A DNA stretch of 10,696 nt from a bacterium (GTDB lineage: Bacteria > B130-G9), in the NCBI GenBank assembly GCA_035527515.1, contig DATLAJ010000089.1, forward strand, positions 1 through 10,696, given 5' to 3'. Under the pieces are notes generated by a model, which was given only the letters and a program-made list of their open reading frames with translations, was not told the origin of the DNA and did not search any database. A program made the translations under genes and the position numbers. This document shows, piece by piece, positions 4,802-10,696 of this stretch (the first letter of the stretch is position 1; every line of letters starts with the position of its first letter).

Positions 4802-7025
4802 GACAGTGCTAAATGCGCAGGATCTTGCCGACCGATTATGCTGCGAGAATCCGGCCTGTATTTGCCACAGAAAAAGTGTGCAGCGACTTACACATTGCCC
4901 CGGGCACACGGACAGCACACCCTCCCTTAGCGTTCAGGAAAAGGACGGGAAAGTGCTATTCCATTGCTTCGCAGGTTGCACTCAGGAGCAGGTTCTCGAA
5001 GCGCTCACGGCACGCGGACTTTGGGGAAAAACGTCAAGGGGTGCGCTAGGTGCGCAGATCGGCCATGCGCACACTCCGGGCCGCAATAGGAGCCAAAAAA
5101 CCATAGGTGCGCAGGAGCAACCCCAAAGCTCTATAAACACACATATAAATTCGGGGTTGTCGCTAGTCCAATTGGCATCTGCCAAACGCATCCCGATCGA
5201 GAGGTTGAAAACGTGGGGTTTGTCTGAGGGCAAATACCGAGGAGCAGCTTTCGTCAAGGTCCCCTACCGCGACATCGGGGGTGTGCTTGTTGGTGTCCGT
5301 TATCGCATATCGCTTCAAGGTGATCAGTTCCGATGGCGTTCAGGCGATCATCCTCATCTCTATGGCCTCAGCAGGCTCAACGGATTCCCTGGGGACTACG
5401 TTCTCTTGGTTGAAGGCGAATCCGATTGTTGGACCGCGTGGCTACACGGCATCCCTTGCCTTGGGATACCCGGTGTGAGGACTTGGCGAGACGAGTGGGC
5501 TGCCCACCTAAAAGGCAAGCGAGTCTATCTCTGGCGCGAGCCTGATGCGGCAGGAACTACTCTTGTCAATACCATCGGTCAGTTCTTGCCTGACCTTCGG
5601 GTGATTACTGCACCGCCGGGCATCAAGGACCTATCAGCTCTTCATTTGAGCGGGCAGGACGTGAAGAAGGTTCTTGGCCAGCTCATGAAAGAGGCCACGT
5701 CGTTCGCCCAGATTAGAGAGCAACAGCAAGCTGACCAGAACAAAGCCTTCAGAAAGAGGGAGGCCGAGGTGCTTGCTCGTCTTGGGACACGGAACATCGG
5801 GGAGCTGATGTTGCGAGGCCTCAGGCAGGCGGGCAGTGTCGTCCACAACGATGTAGCTGCACTTGTGCTCATCCTGAGCACCACTCGGCATTTCCAACGA
5901 CCGGTGAATCTTCGGCTTGTTGGGCCTTCCGGGACGGGGAAGTCTTCGATCGTTGACTTCGCGCTGAAGTTCTTGCCCAAGGGTTCGGTCCTCAGCTACA
6001 CCAGAATCAGTCCTGCAGCACTCTCATATTTCAAGGGCGGATCGCTCAAGGGCAAAGTGCTATTTGTAGCTCAGGGCGAGGGCAGCGATAGTGCCGCCTA
6101 CAACATCCAGATGGCTACGGACGGCTCACTGAGCCTTCTCACAACCACAAAGGATAAGAGCAGTCGCATCACTGGGCAGGAGATTAGAATAGAGGGCCCT
6201 GTGCTCTTCATCACGACCAGCATAACCCCTGAGTCCGAGGAACAGAGCTGTTCTCGCATCTGGGAAATTGCTCTTGAGGCCGATGAGCAGATCAACCACA
6301 AGATAGTGAATTCGTGCTTTGCCGAGGAGCTTCCGGGTGGAGATGATGCCGAACTATTGCGAGACTTCATGGGCGTTGTCTCTGACCGAGCGAAGACTGG
6401 CGAGCCACGATTAGAGCCCCGCTTCGCAGAAGCCCTCGCGGGCCTGCTCGAACCGTTCTGCTCGGACCCCAAGGTTAATCGCTACGCATTCCACCTTCGA
6501 TCAGCTATCAAAGCCGCCAATCTTTGTCTGCCACATCCGCCCGAACTCGCTGGCCTGGAAGCTTACAATCTCATCTATGATTTACTGGCGCCGGTCTTCA
6601 GCCGCGCGTTCTCCGGAATGTCCCCCCAGATTCATAAGATCATCTCAGCGCTCACCAAACGTGGAGCTCTCGACAAGGAGAGTGCGCTCTCCGCGAATGA
6701 GATAGCGAAGCTGTTATCGGACCACGTGCGAACCGTGCAGGCCTGGTGCAAAGCAGGCTTCGACAGGGGATTCCTGCAGCGATACCGTGAAAACCGAGCC
6801 AAGCCTTTCCGCTATTGGGGTGCGCAGATAAGCATAGCTGAGAGCTCTTCCGGCACATATAGGCTGCCTACTCCTCTTGAGGTAGAATCATGTATGTGTG
6901 TAGAGAGCTTTGGGGTTACTGCTGCGCACCCCCATAGTTCTGGCTCTGATGGCAGCCAAACCCGTGCGCAGGGCACATCTGCGCCCCCTGCGCCCAATAG
7001 CATCGAAAAGGAGGCAATCACATGA
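4791..7025 (+). CDS. Primase-helicase: zinc finger, TOPRIM and P-loop ATPase domains
   Basis: 744 residues. Residues 36-63 resemble the CHC2 primase zinc finger (C36-P-G-H39, DSTPSLSV, then H58-C59-F-A-G-C63). Residues 200-290 form a TOPRIM domain with E208-G-E-S-D212 and the second acidic motif as E250-P-D252-A-A-G. Residues 370-520 form a P-loop ATPase: Walker A G378-PSGTGKSS (K384), Walker B-like KVLFVAQGEG (422-431) and sensor-like VLFITTS (471-477). Residues about 645-690 contain a helix-turn-helix (SANEIAKLL, RTVQAWCKAGFDRG). Such fusions prime and unwind at element origins. The start at 4791 overlaps the 44-aa ORF; GTG 4806, with AAGGATGAGG upstream, is an alternative. The end overlaps the next gene as ATGA. 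Linkers (about 70-125) and the C-terminal tail (690-744) are low complexity and carry TGCGCA repeats. Walker B lacks the usual acidic first residue (A427-Q428 before G-E430). It is probably the element's replication initiator. Confidence 0.92.
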   Translation: MRNETVLNAQDLADRLCCENPACICHRKSVQRLTHCPGHTDSTPSLSVQEKDGKVLFHCFAGCTQEQVLEALTARGLWGKTSRGALGAQIGHAHTPGRNRSQKTIGAQEQPQSSINTHINSGLSLVQLASAKRIPIERLKTWGLSEGKYRGAAFVKVPYRDIGGVLVGVRYRISLQGDQFRWRSGDHPHLYGLSRLNGFPGDYVLLVEGESDCWTAWLHGIPCLGIPGVRTWRDEWAAHLKGKRVYLWREPDAAGTTLVNTIGQFLPDLRVITAPPGIKDLSALHLSGQDVKKVLGQLMKEATSFAQIREQQQADQNKAFRKREAEVLARLGTRNIGELMLRGLRQAGSVVHNDVAALVLILSTTRHFQRPVNLRLVGPSGTGKSSIVDFALKFLPKGSVLSYTRISPAALSYFKGGSLKGKVLFVAQGEGSDSAAYNIQMATDGSLSLLTTTKDKSSRITGQEIRIEGPVLFITTSITPESEEQSCSRIWEIALEADEQINHKIVNSCFAEELPGGDDAELLRDFMGVVSDRAKTGEPRLEPRFAEALAGLLEPFCSDPKVNRYAFHLRSAIKAANLCLPHPPELAGLEAYNLIYDLLAPVFSRAFSGMSPQIHKIISALTKRGALDKESALSANEIAKLLSDHVRTVQAWCKAGFDRGFLQRYRENRAKPFRYWGAQISIAESSSGTYRLPTPLEVESCMCVESFGVTAAHPHSSGSDGSQTRAQGTSAPPAPNSIEKEAIT
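5045..5113 (+). repeat. TGCGCA-centred repeat cluster in the primase N-terminal linker
   Basis: Three copies of the palindrome TGCGCA fall within 63 bp (5051, 5066, 5108), two of them inside the identical AGGTGCGCAG. A further copy sits at 4814. The first, GCTAGGTGCGCAG (5045-5057), equals the longer GCTATTGGGGTGCGCAG repeat at 6811 minus four bases. All are in the same codon phase and encode Gly-Ala-Gln or similar in the low-complexity linker between zinc finger and TOPRIM. They could be iteron-like protein-binding sites or a dispersed palindromic repeat tolerated in linkers. Confidence 0.5.
6811..7001. repeat. Inverted 16-bp repeats at the primase 3' end
   Basis: CTATTGGGGTGCGCAG (6812-6827, plus strand) recurs as CTATGGGGGTGCGCAG on the minus strand (6937-6922), 15 of 16 identical, 94 bp apart and able to form a long-range stem. 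A third minus-strand copy, GCTATTGGGCGCAG (7001-6988), matches 6811-6827 except for a 3-base in-frame deletion. A further TGCGCA lies at 6965. The copies lie between the helix-turn-helix and the stop, in the low-complexity tail. Confidence 0.55.
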
Positions 7026-7654
7026 ACATTTGGGCCGAAAACATTGCGAAGATCGACGCCGAATATACACCTTTCGGGCATGGGAAATTAGCAACCGCCA
7101 GACCACGTCATACCGGCAAGACCGGGACACTTGACTTGGCCAACGTCTCAAATCCTAAGTCCGACCTGAACTGTGGCGACCTTCGATCTCGAGACCAGCT
7201 GTTGGGCATGACCGAGCAGGAGTTCGCAGCATCAGGACTGATAGTCACCATCAGCACGAAGCACGGCACGCTGTATCTCATTGCAAGCCATCGCTTTGCC
7301 GACCAGCTGCCCGAAGGTTCAGTATGGCTCACCGGCCAGGAGGTGCTGCATCTCAAACGCCTCGAACTCAGTACCGCCGGGTGTTATCGCATTGCGAAGG
7401 TGAAGTGTCTTTTGAGGGCACAAGTGGTTGCTATATCCGACCACGGCCTGCTCCTTGAGTCACCTCTTCACGAGCACCCCATCAACCTACTTCCAAGAGC
7501 GCCCAAGAAACGACCGCTCCCGAAAGATGATGAGCCGACCACTATGACTGTCGCCGAAGCTGAGCTGCTCGCAAATCTTACTGACAAGGATATTCACCAG
7601 GTCCTTCAGGTAGTCCGCATGTTCGGACGCCTCACTGACAGGAACCCGAACTAA
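7022..7654 (+). CDS. Unknown protein downstream of primase-helicase
   Basis: 210 residues. The ATG at 7022 overlaps the primase stop (ATGA) and has a near-perfect ribosome site, AAGGAGG seven bases upstream, so it should be well translated. Residues 1-60 look extended and polar. Residues 63-165 look like a compact beta-rich domain (GLIVTISTKHGTLYLIASHRF, GSVWLTGQEVLHL, CYRIAKVKCLLRAQVVAIS). A proline/lysine linker (APKKRPLPKDDEP) leads to a C-terminal helical tail (TVAEAELLANLTDKDIHQVLQVVRMF). The alternating hydrophobic pattern and small size would suit an OB-fold or other nucleic-acid accessory protein, but I see no diagnostic motif and do not assign one. The operon position immediately after the primase-helicase suggests a replication accessory role. 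No signal peptide, membrane segment or metal site. Confidence 0.88.
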   Translation: MNIWAENIAKIDAEYTPFGHGKLATARPRHTGKTGTLDLANVSNPKSDLNCGDLRSRDQLLGMTEQEFAASGLIVTISTKHGTLYLIASHRFADQLPEGSVWLTGQEVLHLKRLELSTAGCYRIAKVKCLLRAQVVAISDHGLLLESPLHEHPINLLPRAPKKRPLPKDDEPTTMTVAEAELLANLTDKDIHQVLQVVRMFGRLTDRNPN

Positions 7655-7657
7655 GCA

Positions 7658-8065
7658 ATGCCCAGAGACGCGAGATTGCACGAGGATGGCGAGAGCTCCG
7701 AGAAGCCACAAGCATCCTCCCCTGAGATCCGTAATCAATCACCTGCTCCCAAACGATCGCCTCGAAACCGGCGAGGCAAGAAGGTCAGACGACAGCAACT
7801 CCTGCGCAATAAGGATAGACGCACGTCCCGAGCCTCCCATGAGTTGACCCCCTCGCCCGCACGGTATATGCTCGAGAAGCATATTAATGCTGGCCGAGCA
7901 TGTTCAGAACAAACGAACTACACTGTGAACATTCACATCTTTCACGCGGTTATCACGCTCTGCGTATGCTGCATCATAGTGAACGTATTCGCTCTCATAG
8001 GGCAGATTCGCGAACGGAAACACGACGACCCGTTTCCCCGCAAGGACAGCGGAACCCGCTCATAG
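7658..8065 (+). CDS. Small basic protein with one transmembrane segment
   Basis: 135 residues, starting three bases after the previous stop. Residues 30-60 are strongly basic (PKRSPRNRRGKKVRRQQLLR), residues about 94-115 form one hydrophobic helix (IFHAVITLCVCCIIVNVFALIG), and a short charged tail RERKHDD follows. The topology would put a basic, possibly nucleic-acid-binding region in the cytoplasm and a short tail outside. No family recognised. The ribosome site is weak (AGGAA about 13 bases upstream), so translation may rely on coupling with the upstream gene. It is last gene of the rightward operon. The N-terminal part is compositionally biased, so a shorter product from Met71 that keeps the membrane segment is possible, or the ORF may not be expressed. 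Confidence 0.52.
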   Translation: MPRDARLHEDGESSEKPQASSPEIRNQSPAPKRSPRNRRGKKVRRQQLLRNKDRRTSRASHELTPSPARYMLEKHINAGRACSEQTNYTVNIHIFHAVITLCVCCIIVNVFALIGQIRERKHDDPFPRKDSGTRS

Positions 8066-8068
8066 CAC

Positions 8069-8097
8069 AAGTCGCCGGTCCCTCCGTAGTCCGACTT
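8069..8097 (+). terminator. Weak candidate terminator after the replication operon
   Basis: AAGTCG (8069-8074) pairs perfectly with CGACTT (8092-8097) across a 17-base loop, just after the stop at 8065, and the right arm ends in three Ts followed by GCG. The long loop and short T-run make it a poor intrinsic terminator. It is listed for its position. Confidence 0.25.
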
Positions 8098-8109
8098 TGC
8101 GATACTCCG

Positions 8110-8370
8110 TTAGTCAGGCTCCAGCAGCACGAAAGTCGGGGTGCACAACTGTAACCTCTCCAGGCTCTGTCGCACTTCGTTATACGTATCACAATCCTCA
8201 ATCCACAAGAGCTTCTCCCACGCAACCTTGTTGCGGTAGGCCGGGAAGGAAACGCTACGCTTCCCTGGCCCTCGAGGGCGGGCGCTCAAGCGGCTGATGT
8301 GCAGGATCGATCGCACAACCCTAAGACATGAATCAAGGCGGCGGCTATGAAGGAGGGTGTGGGAACTCAT
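8110..8370 (-). CDS. Doubtful small ORF or gene remnant
   Basis: 86-codon frame on the minus strand, converging on the replication operon. The last 50 residues have protein-like composition (AYRNKVAWEKLLWIEDCD, TYNEVRQSLERLQL), while the first 35 are Arg/Ser-rich and look like translated noncoding DNA. There is no Shine-Dalgarno before the ATG at 8370, and two strong hairpins lie within it. It may be the C-terminal relic of an older gene. Confidence 0.22.
   Translation of the reverse strand: MSSHTLLHSRRLDSCLRVVRSILHISRLSARPRGPGKRSVSFPAYRNKVAWEKLLWIEDCDTYNEVRQSLERLQLCTPTFVLLEPD
8221..8270. other. Two tandem strong hairpins in the 8066-8697 gap
   Basis: CGCAAC-CTT-GTTGCG (8221-8235) is a perfect 6-bp stem with a 3-base loop. 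Three bases later GGCCGGGAAG (8239-8248) pairs with CTTCCC-T-GGCC (8260-8270), a 10-bp stem with one bulged T and an 11-base loop. No T-run follows on either strand. The rest of the 632-bp gap 8066-8697 shows no convincing gene. Confidence 0.5.
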
Positions 8371-8598
8371 TCATAAGATCGAAAGGTCGCTGGGTCTCAG
8401 CCGTCATAATGCGCACTAGATTCGTGGGTCTGCGGAGAGGTTGTTGAGGATAAACTCGCTGAGAATCCTGAAGTCGTAAATGCGAGACGCCGAGATGCGG
8501 TAGGGCGAGTGACACGGCATACCATAGGATGCGTTTCCGAACATTCCTGACGCTTCGATGGTTCTAGGATCGGACGGGAGAATTGCCAACAATTTCCG

Positions 8599-8628
8599 TT
8601 GACAAGCGCCCTATAGAAGGCGTAATGT
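8599..8628 (+). promoter_or_regulatory. Promoter candidate for the aspartic-protease module
   Basis: TTGACA (8599-8604, perfect -35), 18-base spacer, TAATGT (8623-8628, weak -10, 3 of 6). It lies 70 bp before the start of the small gene at 8698 and would let the two-gene module be transcribed separately from the replication operon that ends 630 bp upstream. Confidence 0.4.
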
Positions 8629-8697
8629 CCGCGGGGATGGCAGACGAGGAGTCCATTGATCGTTGATTGGTGGAATTGGATTAAGGAGGATGCGGTC

Positions 8698-8979
8698 ATG
8701 TCGTTATCAGATGAGTCACTCGACATTGAGGAGCAGTTCTTTGCTGACCATTTGTCTGAGTGGTTGGCCATAGACGACCTCAGGGGCAAATGGGCGCTTA
8801 TCAAGGGCAGTGAACTTATCGGCGCATTCGATAAATATGAAGAGGTGATCAGAGTAGCGGCTGATAAGTTCGGCGTTGAACCGTATATGATATCCCAAAT
8901 AATCCCTGAGCAGACTGAAGTCACAACCACGCCGATAATGATAGGTCTGCTATTCGGTTGCTCTCATGCAGGAGTATGA
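8698..8979 (+). CDS. DUF5678-like small protein, partner of aspartic protease
   Basis: 93 residues. Residues 28-70 have the pattern of short DUF5678-type domains: LRGKWALIKGSELIGAF (strand pair 'G-k-W-a-l-i-x-g-x-x-l-i-G'), then a helix with YEEVIRVAADKFG and a final strand EPYMISQIIPE. In that family the domain follows 'y-x-G-k-w-V-A-i-v-d-g-x-v-v-a-x-G ... A-x-x-x-x-g-x-x-p-x-l-v-x-x-v'. The N-terminal 22 residues are acidic. Function of the family is unknown. The ATG at 8698 was chosen because AAGGAGG lies eight bases upstream; a TTG at 8656 would lengthen it without a ribosome site. The C-terminus overlaps the aspartic-protease gene by 14 bp, indicating coupled translation. It could be an inhibitor, substrate or adaptor for the protease (inference). 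Family assignment is from memory of the pattern, not a search. Confidence 0.85.
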   Translation: MSLSDESLDIEEQFFADHLSEWLAIDDLRGKWALIKGSELIGAFDKYEEVIRVAADKFGVEPYMISQIIPEQTEVTTTPIMIGLLFGCSHAGV

Positions 8980-9454
8980 GGCCAAAGCGAGTACATATAG
9001 AAGCGGCCCCGTAGCGCTAACGCGGGAAGGCGCTAATATAAAAGTCAGAGTTAGGCCTCCAATGTCACATTCGCTTGCATTGAGTAGAGCTGGACGTGCC
9101 CCCAAGAAGAAAAGCGCGGTCATTAAGAAGGCTCAGATAGATACTGGCGCGACAATTACATGTATCCGAGATGCAATAGCACAAGAACTGAGCCTAAAGA
9201 AGGTTCGCTCTGTTAAGATATATACGGGCGAAGGCACAGTAAAATGTCCCATTTATAGCGCAGAACTGGGTTTCGGGCCATTCAAATTCTTTATGAGTGT
9301 GGTGGGCATTCCAGCAAGACACCAAAAGCTCGACTTCCTTATCGGCAGAGACCTATTAGAAAAGTTCTCATTTCTGTATTCAGGACCAGCGCAGGAGTTC
9401 TTCTTATGTCGTGGAGACATCAAATTGAATGTTACAGTGCCGGATAAGAAGTGA
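8966..9454 (+). CDS. Retropepsin-like (clan AA) aspartic protease
   Basis: 162 residues. The catalytic signature is A56-Q-I-D59-T-G-A-T63, the D-T/S-G loop of retropepsin-type proteases, with D59 as the single catalytic aspartate per subunit. A flap-like segment IYTGEGTVKCPIY (about 85-97) and the conserved downstream strand-helix F124-L-I-G-R-D-L-L131 complete the fold. One DTG per chain means it must homodimerise. Residues 25-31 (IKVRVRP) give the first strand. An unusual lysine/serine-rich insert (about 34-55, RAGRAPKKKSAVIKK) separates it from the DTG loop. There is no signal peptide, so it is likely cytoplasmic. The start at ATG 8966 lies inside the upstream gene (14-bp overlap) and has no good Shine-Dalgarno, so coupling is needed. 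The substrate is unknown; the upstream partner is one candidate. Confidence 0.9.
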   Translation: MQEYEAKASTYRSGPVALTREGANIKVRVRPPMSHSLALSRAGRAPKKKSAVIKKAQIDTGATITCIRDAIAQELSLKKVRSVKIYTGEGTVKCPIYSAELGFGPFKFFMSVVGIPARHQKLDFLIGRDLLEKFSFLYSGPAQEFFLCRGDIKLNVTVPDKK

Positions 9455-9460
9455 GAAGTA

Positions 9461-9499
9461 CTCAGGATCGATTTCGCTCTATCGACTCTATGCCCTGAG
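9461..9499 (+). terminator. Nested hairpin after the protease gene, possible terminator
   Basis: CTCAGG (9461-9466) pairs with CCTGAG (9494-9499), and inside it TCGAT (9468-9472) pairs with ATCGA (9481-9485). It begins seven bases after the stop codon, which suits a transcript-end structure, but there is no T-tract, so intrinsic termination is unproven. Confidence 0.35.
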
Positions 9500-9629
9500 C
9501 ATGGCCTTATTCCGCGGCATTCTGCGCAATCTCGCCCATCCAAGCCCGTTGCGTCATGTCGGCATGAGTTGACGGCGAGAGAGACCCCTCAGGTTCGCGC
9601 ATTTGATAGACAATATGACGCGCCCCCCC

Positions 9630-9658
9630 AATGTAACGTTCTCTCAAAACCTTACATT
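9630..9658. repeat. Inverted repeat AATGTAA / TTACATT
   Basis: A perfect 7-bp inverted repeat with a 15-base centre (9630-9636 and 9652-9658), AT-rich in otherwise pyrimidine-rich DNA. It could be an operator half-site pair. The surrounding stretch 9500-10040 has no gene I can support. Confidence 0.3.
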
Positions 9659-9800
9659 ACCGCGTAACTCGTCTTCCACAAGCCGATCTCGTTCTCTCCC
9701 TGCCGCGCCTGCCCTGCCGCTCCCTCGCAGAGCTCTCCTGGCCCAAAGGGCAGTCGGAATATGGCTGTCGCAATTCGTATCTATTTCAACCGAGCGAGCC

Positions 9801-10022
9801 CTAAGCAAGGAGAGCGTTCCCCGAGTTAGCGAGCGTGCTACCCGACTTCGGGAATCCCAACACCAAAAATTCCTCACCAAAGAATATCCCGCCGTAGTTT
9901 TTTCCCAATCTGCCAAAAACTTCTCGCGCGAAAGAGCCCCTATACGCCACATATACGTCAGCATGTAATCTGAAGTGAACATTCTTCTCATCGGATATAG
10001 AACATGAGCGGCAAAGGGCCAC
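9801..10022 (-). CDS. Doubtful small ORF in the right gap
   Basis: 73-codon minus-strand frame from GTG 10022. Its composition is more protein-like than the competing frames (HFRLHADVYVAYRGSFAREV, FGRLGKNYGGIFFGEEF), but it has no Shine-Dalgarno, no recognised family, and open frames overlap it in two other phases. It may be a relic. Confidence 0.2.
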   Translation of the reverse strand: MALCRSCSISDEKNVHFRLHADVYVAYRGSFAREVFGRLGKNYGGIFFGEEFLVLGFPKSGSTLANSGNALLA

Positions 10023-10160
10023 GTTGGCCGGCCACTCACAGCAGGAACCCTGTTCTTAGTCTCCGACGCTAATGTACAACTACGTTTGGAGAACGTCTGC
10101 TACCTGGGGTGGGGAAGTATGCCACTAGCCTTCTCCGAGCTTCCGGAAACCACCAGTGTT

Positions 10161-10696
10161 GTGGGCTGACGTGCTGTGGGGTGAGCGTGTGAGGCAGAAG
10201 GATGGATACGGGGGACTGAGCGTCCCCCTCGCATAGTAGCGCTGGTGTATGCTTTGATGGCGGACGGGAACACACGTCGTGCGGTGTCCCTCGCGTGTAG
10301 CGTTGCGAGTGCTTCTCGTTCGGCGTGTGTGGTATGTCGTCGGGAACATGGGATGCGAAGCGCATCCTGGTCTTGTGCAAGCCCAAACCCTTCAGGCTTA
10401 TGTCCCCTTAGGAGAAGGAAGGACTGGTCGGCTCCGCCTCCGAGGTGTTCGGGCGATTAGGGACGCCCTCTAGTTCCCGAGCTTCGCAAGTTCAGCTCTT
10501 GCCCACCCGTGATAGGTGAGCATGTTAAGCGATGCGTTGAGCGTGTTCCCACGAGCATAGCGAGAAGAAGGAGGCGCTCCGTTAGAGTTCGCGCAGGCTA
10601 ACGAACGCGCTCCACTTCAGGAGAAACTAAGGATGGAGGGCGGATAGTTGGGTTCCGATAACGCTGTTATCGAGAACCAACACGTAAAGATTTGGC
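10161..10696 (+). ncRNA. Hairpin-dense region, possible structured RNA or intron 5' part
   Basis: No credible ORF lies here, but stable stems follow one another. GGGGGAC/GTCCCCC (10210-10228, loop TGAGC) sits on an outer TGTGA/TCGCA pair (10188-10192 with 10229-10233). GGGA-a-CAC pairs with GTG-TCCC (10266-10290). GGATGCG-AAG-CGCATCC spans 10351-10367, AAGCC/GGCTT 10379-10399 and CGTTAG/CTAACG 10580-10603. A 15-bp stem with two single-base bulges lies at 10647-10681 (GTTGG, TTC, CGATAAC with complements). GTGTG at 10187 fits the group II intron 5' consensus GTGYG, and about 500 bases of structure before an ORF would suit its domains I-III, but no domain V is visible. Strand is a guess. Confidence 0.35.

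Noticed and set aside
8397-8930. Minus-strand ORF of 177 codons
   Set aside because: Its 5' half is the reverse complement of the convincing DUF5678-like gene (8698-8979), which has a perfect ribosome site; composition is Ser-rich with no domain.
9801-9860. 'GFPKSGSTL' peptide resembling the sulfotransferase PAPS-binding motif
   Set aside because: The motif normally sits near the N-terminus of a protein of about 250 residues or more; here it is at the C-terminus of a doubtful 73-codon frame.
9603-9968. Plus-strand ORF of 121 codons
   Set aside because: Ser/Arg/Leu-rich composition, no ribosome site, and competing minus-strand frames cover the same DNA.
10647-10681. Integron attC site (stem with extrahelical bases)
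   Set aside because: The bulged stem resembles attC folding, but the RYYYAAC and GTTRRRY core pair is not in the required arrangement and no cassette ORF adjoins it.
10647-10681. Group II intron domain V
   Set aside because: The stem lacks the AGC triad, the two-base bulge and the GNRA loop expected of domain V, so it cannot confirm an intron.
1-10696. CRISPR array, rRNA, insertion sequence with terminal repeats and transposase
   Set aside because: No regularly spaced repeats of CRISPR length, no rRNA-like sequence and no transposase were seen on either strand.

Overview
The window is bacterial DNA of moderate-to-high G+C with compact, often overlapping genes. It reads as the junction between a chromosome and an integrated mobile element. 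The phylum cannot be fixed from these genes.

Positions 1-2213 (minus strand) look like the host flank. A good sigma70-type promoter (2185-2213) precedes three tightly packed genes: a TPR protein (1281-2117), a small J-domain-like protein whose HPD motif is replaced (879-1271), and an unrecognised gene that overlaps it by ATGA and runs off the left edge (1-882).

Positions 2320-2370 hold the 3' half of a tRNA-Arg(CCU) gene, broken at the anticodon loop and flanked by a small inverted repeat. I read this as one end (att site) of an integrated element. A tyrosine integrase (2403-3509, minus) lies 33 bp further in.

Positions 2403-8065 are the element's int/replication block. The integrase is translationally coupled to an upstream C-terminal zinc-finger protein (3502-4263, minus). 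A 197-bp divergent control region carries a strong leftward promoter inside direct repeats. A rightward operon then runs HTH/excisionase-like protein (4461-4670), a previously unmarked 44-aa peptide (4667-4801), a zinc-finger/TOPRIM/P-loop primase-helicase (4791-7025), an unknown protein (7022-7654) and a small basic membrane protein (7658-8065). Its first four genes overlap one another by 4, 11 and 4 bp. The primase gene carries a family of TGCGCA-centred repeats confined to its non-catalytic parts.

Positions 8066-8697 show no convincing gene but contain two strong tandem hairpins and a promoter. That promoter drives a separate two-gene cargo module: a DUF5678-like small protein (8698-8979) overlapping a retropepsin-like aspartic protease (8966-9454). 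A nested hairpin follows the module.

Positions 9500-10696 contain no gene I can support. From about 10160 the DNA is dense in perfect or near-perfect hairpins and looks like a structured RNA or intron 5' region continuing past the right edge. The second att site is not in the window, so the element extends to the right.
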